DNA of 9,885 nt from Bog-366 sp964501985 (GTDB lineage Bacteria > Acidobacteriota > Terriglobia > UBA7540): assembly GCA_964501985.1 (NCBI GenBank), contig CAZCVY010000250.1, positions 1-9,885 on the forward strand, given 5' to 3'. Below, in pieces: positions 5,750-9,885 of the stretch. The notes below the pieces were generated by a model that had not been told where the DNA came from, did no database searches, and worked only from the letters and a program-made list of their open reading frames with translations. The stretch's first letter is position 1; each line of letters opens with the position of its first letter. Made by a program: the position numbers and the translations under genes.

Positions 5750-7591
5750 TTGGACGCAAAGTATATTGTTGGTATCGACTTGGGAACCACGAATTCCGCT
5801 CTGGCGCACTGTGAAACTTCCGCGGAAGAAGCGCCGATCGTAATTCAGACCATTCCTCAACTCGTAAATCCCAATGAGGTTGGGGAGCGCACGCTGCTGC
5901 CTTCGTTTCTCTATCTTCCCGGCGAACTGGATTTTCCCAAGGGCGGCCTGGCATTGCCGTGGGAGCGGGAACCGCGGTTCGTGGTGGGGGAACTCGCGCG
6001 CAAACGCGGAGCGGAGAGCCCGGCGCGACTGGTAGCATCGGCCAAATCCTGGCTTTGTTATGCGGCCGTGGATAGGACGGCGGCCATCCTGCCCTGGCAG
6101 GCCCCGGAAGAAGTGCCCAAGCTTTCGCCCATCGAGGCCTCGGCGCATTTCTTAGATCACTTGCGCCGCGCCTGGGACCACCAAAACGCCACGAAGAAGC
6201 CGGAGCTGGCCTTGAGCGAGCAGGAGGTGTTGCTGACCGTGCCCGCTTCGTTCGACGAAGAGGCCCGGGAGTTGACTCGGCGCGCCGCCGAGCAGGCCGG
6301 GTTGAAAAATGTGACGCTGCTGGAAGAGCCGCAGGCTGCCTTTTACGCCTGGCTGGCGAGCCAGGGCGATGCCTGGCGCCGGCGCGTCAAGGTGGGTGAC
6401 CTGGTTCTGGTCTGCGACATTGGCGGTGGTACGACCGATTTCAGCCTGATCAGCGTTTCGGAGCAGGACGGCGAGTTGGCACTGAAGCGGGTGGCCGTGG
6501 GCGACCACATCCTGCTGGGCGGCGACAACATGGATTTAGCGCTGGCTCGCCTGGTGCAACAGCGACTGGAGGCTGCCGGACACCGCGTGGATACCTGGCA
6601 ATTGCACAGCTTGTGGCACCAGTGCCGGCTGGGCAAAGAACGCCTGTTCGAAGAGCCCAAGCTCTCGAAGCACCCCGTCACTCTGCTGGGCAAAGGCAGC
6701 AAGCTGGTGGGCGGCACCATCAAAGCCGAACTGTTGCGTGAAGATTTGAATCAGGTCCTGGTGGAAGGCTTCTTCCCCAAAGTGGCGAGCAGCGACGCGC
6801 CCGCCCGCCAGCGGCGGATCGGTTTTCAGGAATTGGGATTACCCTATGCCGCGGACGCCGCCATTACCAAGCATCTGGCGCGCTTCCTTTCGCAGCAGGT
6901 GCAAGGCAGCCCGGACTTGGAGCAGATTCACCGCGGCCGCAGCGGATTCGCCTGTCCAACGCACGTCCTTTTCAATGGCGGGGTAATGAAGGCGCCGGTG
7001 CTACGCGAACGGTTGATCGAAGTGCTCAGCACCTGGGTGCGTCAAGAGGGTTTTGACCCGCTGGGCCCGCGGCAGATTCTGGATGCTCCCGATCTCGAAC
7101 ACGCCGTGGCCCGCGGCGCCGCCTATTACGGTAAGGCTCGGAGGGGGCAGGGCGTGCGCATCCGCAGCGGCGCCTCGCGCACCTACTACATCGGCATCGA
7201 GAGCGCGCTGCCCGCGGTGCCGGGAATGGAAGCGCCGCTGAAGGCTCTCTGCGTTGTTCCCTTCGGCATGGAAGAGGGAACGGAGGCGGAAATTCCCGGC
7301 AGGGAGTTCGGCCTCGTCGTGGGCGAGCCTGCGGAATTCCGCTTCCTCAGCTCAGTGGTGCGGAAACAAGATCAGATCGGCAGCCTTCTGGAAGATTGGG
7401 GCGAGGAGCTTGAGGAGTTGAGCCCGCTGGAAGTGACCCTCAAATTGGACGGCCGGGAGGGCGCCGTCGTTCCCGCTCGCCTGCAAACCCGCGTCACCGA
7501 ACTCGGCACACTCGAAGTCTGGTGCGTCTCGCGCGATGGTGCCCAGCGCTGGAAACTGGAACTGAATATTCGGGAGAAGAGCGAAAGCTGA
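5750..7591 (+). CDS. Hsp70-family ATPase, lidless, first of a tandem pair
   Basis: A 613-residue cytoplasmic Hsp70 homologue from the preferred TTG start (632 residues from ATG 5693). The actin-like ATPase domain is complete: phosphate-1 loop VGIDLGTTNS at 7-16, phosphate-2 loop DIGGGTTDF at 223-231, and an adenosine-site strand LFNGGVMKAPVLRERL with Asn-Gly-Gly at 409-411, where DnaK has a Val-Gly-Gly-type sequence. VTLLEEPQAAFYAW is the usual helix between the lobes. Beyond about residue 450 the chain does not look like the DnaK substrate domain: it has a TYYIGIES strand, a region rich in Glu/Gly, and a closing set RVTELGTLEVWC...RWKLEL. There is no helical lid and no EEVD-like tail. It is therefore a divergent Hsp70, not DnaK. 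Client and function are unknown. It follows DUF2760 and precedes a second Hsp70 on the same strand. Confidence 0.93.
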   Translation: MDAKYIVGIDLGTTNSALAHCETSAEEAPIVIQTIPQLVNPNEVGERTLLPSFLYLPGELDFPKGGLALPWEREPRFVVGELARKRGAESPARLVASAKSWLCYAAVDRTAAILPWQAPEEVPKLSPIEASAHFLDHLRRAWDHQNATKKPELALSEQEVLLTVPASFDEEARELTRRAAEQAGLKNVTLLEEPQAAFYAWLASQGDAWRRRVKVGDLVLVCDIGGGTTDFSLISVSEQDGELALKRVAVGDHILLGGDNMDLALARLVQQRLEAAGHRVDTWQLHSLWHQCRLGKERLFEEPKLSKHPVTLLGKGSKLVGGTIKAELLREDLNQVLVEGFFPKVASSDAPARQRRIGFQELGLPYAADAAITKHLARFLSQQVQGSPDLEQIHRGRSGFACPTHVLFNGGVMKAPVLRERLIEVLSTWVRQEGFDPLGPRQILDAPDLEHAVARGAAYYGKARRGQGVRIRSGASRTYYIGIESALPAVPGMEAPLKALCVVPFGMEEGTEAEIPGREFGLVVGEPAEFRFLSSVVRKQDQIGSLLEDWGEELEELSPLEVTLKLDGREGAVVPARLQTRVTELGTLEVWCVSRDGAQRWKLELNIREKSES

Positions 7592-7648
7592 TGGGCGGAC
7601 GAGGCGGGGACGCCCTCCCCGGCGCACCTCCCCGCATCGCAATAAGCA

Positions 7649-9885
7649 ATGCCAGAGTCCAGTCGTTACACCATCGGAATCGATTTGGGCACCACCAATT
7701 CCGTCGTGGCCTACGTCGACCATGGTGGTGACCACCCGCAGAGCTCGTCCGCCATTCAAATCTTTCCCGTCCCGCAGTTGGTGTCAGGCAGCGAGGTCCG
7801 CGCGCTGCCCACGCTGCCCTCTTTCCTGTACTTTCCCGACGAAGTCGACTTCTCCGTGGGAGGCATGAAACTCCCGTGGAACGAGCGGCCTGACGCCGTC
7901 GTTGGCATACTGGCGCGCGATTACGGAGCGTTGGTGCCCGGGCGGCAAGTCTCATCGGCAAAGTCCTGGCTCTGCCACGACGCCGTCGATCGCCGCTCGA
8001 AGCTGCTGCCCTGGGGAGCCGAACCGCCCGATCCCATGATTTCGCCGGTCGAGGCTTCCGCCCGCTACCTGATACATCTGCGCGATGCGTGGGATCACAC
8101 GCAGGCGGCTTCCGGCGACGCAGGCGCCCGTTTCGGGAATCAGGAAATCGTTCTGACCATCCCGGCCTCATTCGACGAAGAGGCCCGCGAGTTGACGGTT
8201 GAGGCGGCGCGCCAGGCGGGTCTGGATAAGCTGACTCTGCTGGAAGAACCGCTGGCCGCTTTCTACGCGTGGATAGCGGGGCATCAAGACGCTCTAAATT
8301 TTCCCCCCTCGGGTGGGAAGGTACGGCGGAGCCGCGGTGTACCCCCGTCACGCCGCGGCGAACTCCACGATGGCGAGTTGGTGCTGATTTGCGACGTGGG
8401 AGGCGGCACATCAGACTTCAGCCTGATTCGCGTCCGCGTCGTTGACGGCCAGGTGCAGCTTCAACGCACCGCCATTGGTGAGCATTTGTTATTGGGAGGA
8501 GACAACCTTGACCTGGCGCTGGCGCGGCGCGTGGAAGAAAGACTCCAAGGTCGGAAGCTGGGGCCGCGCCAAAGCCAGGCTTTACGCCGGGCCTGCTGCG
8601 CCGCCAAGGAACGGTTGCTGAGCGAGCCGGACCTTGATCGCCTTCCCATCAGTCTTCTGGGCAGCGGCCGATATCTTGTGGGCGGCACGCGCACAACGGA
8701 ACTGACCCGTGACGAGGTGTTCGAGATTTTGAGCGGCGGCTTCCTGCCGCTCACCGCCCCGGCTGACCTGCCGGTTAACGAAAAGCGCGTGGGTCTGCGC
8801 GAACTCGGATTGCCGTATGCCAGCGACCCGGCCATTACCAGGCATTTGGCTTCCTTTCTGGCGCGAGCGGCCGCGGCGGCCGGGTCTGGCACGGCGTCAC
8901 CTGACGATACCGCCGGCGGCCCGCCAATGGCACGCCCGGACGCCATCCTTTTCAATGGCGGATTTTTTGCGCCGGCCGTCACGCGGGAGAAGGTCGTGGA
9001 GGCCGTAGCCGGCTGGTTCAAAACGGAGCAGGGCGAGTGGCGCCCGAGAGTCCTGACCAATCAAGCCCCCGAAAGCTCGGTGGCCATTGGCGCCGCGTAT
9101 TACGGCCGCGTGCGGCGCGTAGGCGGTCTCCGCATCAGGGCGGGGAGCGCGCGCACTTACTATATCGGCGTGCAAGCGGTCCAGCGTCTGCAGGCGGTTT
9201 GCGTACTTCCCGCCGGGGTTGAAGAGGGCACGACGCTGCCCCTCGCCAACCGTGAATTCGCGGTCCTCACCAACCGGCCCGTGACATTTACGCTCTACAG
9301 TTCGACGACTCGCCGTGAAGCACACGGCGAATTGGCGATCTTCGACAAGGAGGAAATGCATCGCCACGCTCCGCTCGTCACCCTGCTACGCTTCGGCAAG
9401 AAGTCGCGCCAACTCGAGCTGGGCGTGCAGTTGACCGCCAGCTTTACGGAGGTGGGAACGCTCGAACTCTGGTGCGAGTCGCTCAAGACCCAGCACCGCT
9501 GGCGCCTGCAATTTGAATTGCGCGGCGACCCGGCACAGACTTCCATCGCCCCGGTTGCGGAGCACGCGCCAGCTCCCGTCCCGAAAGAGCTGCTGGAGTC
9601 CGCGGAAAAACTGCTTCGCGCCGTCTTCGGCCCGTCGCACGGCCCCGCCGGAAGCGAAGAGGCCGGGCCGGAAACCATCATGTCCAGGCTGGAGTCGGCG
9701 CTCGGCCGCAACAAGGATTCCTGGCCCGCCGCCGCCATTCGCAAGCTCTGCGACACTCTTGCCGAACTCGGGAGCGGGCGCGCCAAGAGCCGTCGCCACG
9801 AAGCTCGCTGGCTCAACCTGTTTGGCTTCTGCCTGCGCCCGGGGTTTGGCGCTCTGCTTGACGATTGGCGCATCAACCAGGCGCG
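7649..9885 (+). CDS. Hsp70-family ATPase with DUF3731-like extension (runs off right edge)
   Basis: An open frame of 745 codons continues past the window. ATG 7649 is fixed by an in-frame TAA at 7643-7645, and the protein starts PESSRYTIGIDLGTTNSVV. No ribosome site is visible in the 57-base gap, so coupling to the first Hsp70 is likely. ATPase motifs are intact: phosphate-1 at 10-18, DVGGGTSDF at 249-257, and LFNGGFFAPAV with Asn-Gly-Gly at 436-438. The protein parallels the first Hsp70 along its length (for example SSAKSWLCHDAVDR, FDEEARELTVEAA, GTLELWC), so the two are paralogues. From about residue 644 it adds a segment (ELLESAEKLLRAVFG, then HEARWLNLFGFCLRPGFG and LDDWRINQ) matching the DUF3731 / 'DNA-K related' domain that follows Hsp70 in this subfamily. 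Residues 200-240 hold about 19 extra residues versus the paralogue. Confidence 0.92.
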   Translation, partial: MPESSRYTIGIDLGTTNSVVAYVDHGGDHPQSSSAIQIFPVPQLVSGSEVRALPTLPSFLYFPDEVDFSVGGMKLPWNERPDAVVGILARDYGALVPGRQVSSAKSWLCHDAVDRRSKLLPWGAEPPDPMISPVEASARYLIHLRDAWDHTQAASGDAGARFGNQEIVLTIPASFDEEARELTVEAARQAGLDKLTLLEEPLAAFYAWIAGHQDALNFPPSGGKVRRSRGVPPSRRGELHDGELVLICDVGGGTSDFSLIRVRVVDGQVQLQRTAIGEHLLLGGDNLDLALARRVEERLQGRKLGPRQSQALRRACCAAKERLLSEPDLDRLPISLLGSGRYLVGGTRTTELTRDEVFEILSGGFLPLTAPADLPVNEKRVGLRELGLPYASDPAITRHLASFLARAAAAAGSGTASPDDTAGGPPMARPDAILFNGGFFAPAVTREKVVEAVAGWFKTEQGEWRPRVLTNQAPESSVAIGAAYYGRVRRVGGLRIRAGSARTYYIGVQAVQRLQAVCVLPAGVEEGTTLPLANREFAVLTNRPVTFTLYSSTTRREAHGELAIFDKEEMHRHAPLVTLLRFGKKSRQLELGVQLTASFTEVGTLELWCESLKTQHRWRLQFELRGDPAQTSIAPVAEHAPAPVPKELLESAEKLLRAVFGPSHGPAGSEEAGPETIMSRLESALGRNKDSWPAAAIRKLCDTLAELGSGRAKSRRHEARWLNLFGFCLRPGFGALLDDWRINQA
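8320..8343 (+). repeat. GC-rich palindromic element within the Hsp70-2 coding region
   Basis: GGTAC (8320-8324) and GTACC (8339-8343) form the ends of a GC-rich hairpin, with inner GGC (8325-8327) and GCC (8331-8333) also able to pair. It sits exactly where the second Hsp70 is about 19 residues longer than its paralogue. The encoded residues are basic and Pro/Ser-rich (KVRRSRGVPPSRR), unlike the surrounding ATPase fold. It looks like a small REP- or MITE-like insertion kept in frame. Only one copy is seen in the window, so repeat status is inferred. Confidence 0.35.

Noticed and set aside
7494..8411. Minus-strand open frame of 305 codons
   Set aside because: Antisense of the two Hsp70 genes; the product is Arg/Pro-rich as expected from a GC-rich shadow frame.
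8461..9876. Long minus-strand open frames (199 and 193 codons)
   Set aside because: Both lie opposite the second Hsp70 and give Ser/Arg-rich shadows without motifs.

Overview
The window reads like soil-type, moderately GC-rich bacterial chromosome. The protein style (secreted beta-helix protein, ArsR/SRPBCC pair, DUF2760 next to paired Hsp70s) suggests Acidobacteriota or a related phylum. That assignment is inference from gene content and was not tested. I see no rRNA, tRNA, CRISPR array, transposase or phage gene.

Layout. (1) 1-232, minus: the start of a secreted, probably TPR-type protein that runs off the left edge. (2) 445-2415, minus: a secreted right-handed beta-helix protein and, upstream of it, a small FUSC-type membrane protein with a GTG start. 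(3) 2520-3455, plus: a PfkB-family hexose-phosphate kinase, divergent from the FUSC gene. Its 3' end overlaps tail-to-tail with an ICMT-like membrane methyltransferase (3430-3933, minus). (4) 4082-4860, minus: a two-gene operon of an ArsR-type repressor and an SRPBCC/AHSA1-type protein, joined by a 4-nt ATGA overlap. Its promoter has consensus -35 and -10 boxes with an 18-bp perfect palindrome filling the spacer, and the mRNA should be almost leaderless. (5) 5118-9885, plus: a DUF2760 protein, an Hsp70-family ATPase without the usual lid, and a second, longer Hsp70 that continues into a DUF3731-like extension and off the right edge. A good sigma-70 promoter lies at 4978-5006.

How they work together. 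The ArsR/SRPBCC pair looks like a self-contained autoregulated unit. The DUF2760-Hsp70-Hsp70 cluster looks like one transcription unit for an uncharacterised chaperone-like machine: two diverged, co-encoded Hsp70 ATPases plus a small partner, with no DnaJ or GrpE gene beside them. This is the most interesting system in the window. The second Hsp70 also carries about 19 extra residues in its ATPase domain, encoded by a GC-rich stretch with a hairpin, which may be a small palindromic element inserted in frame.
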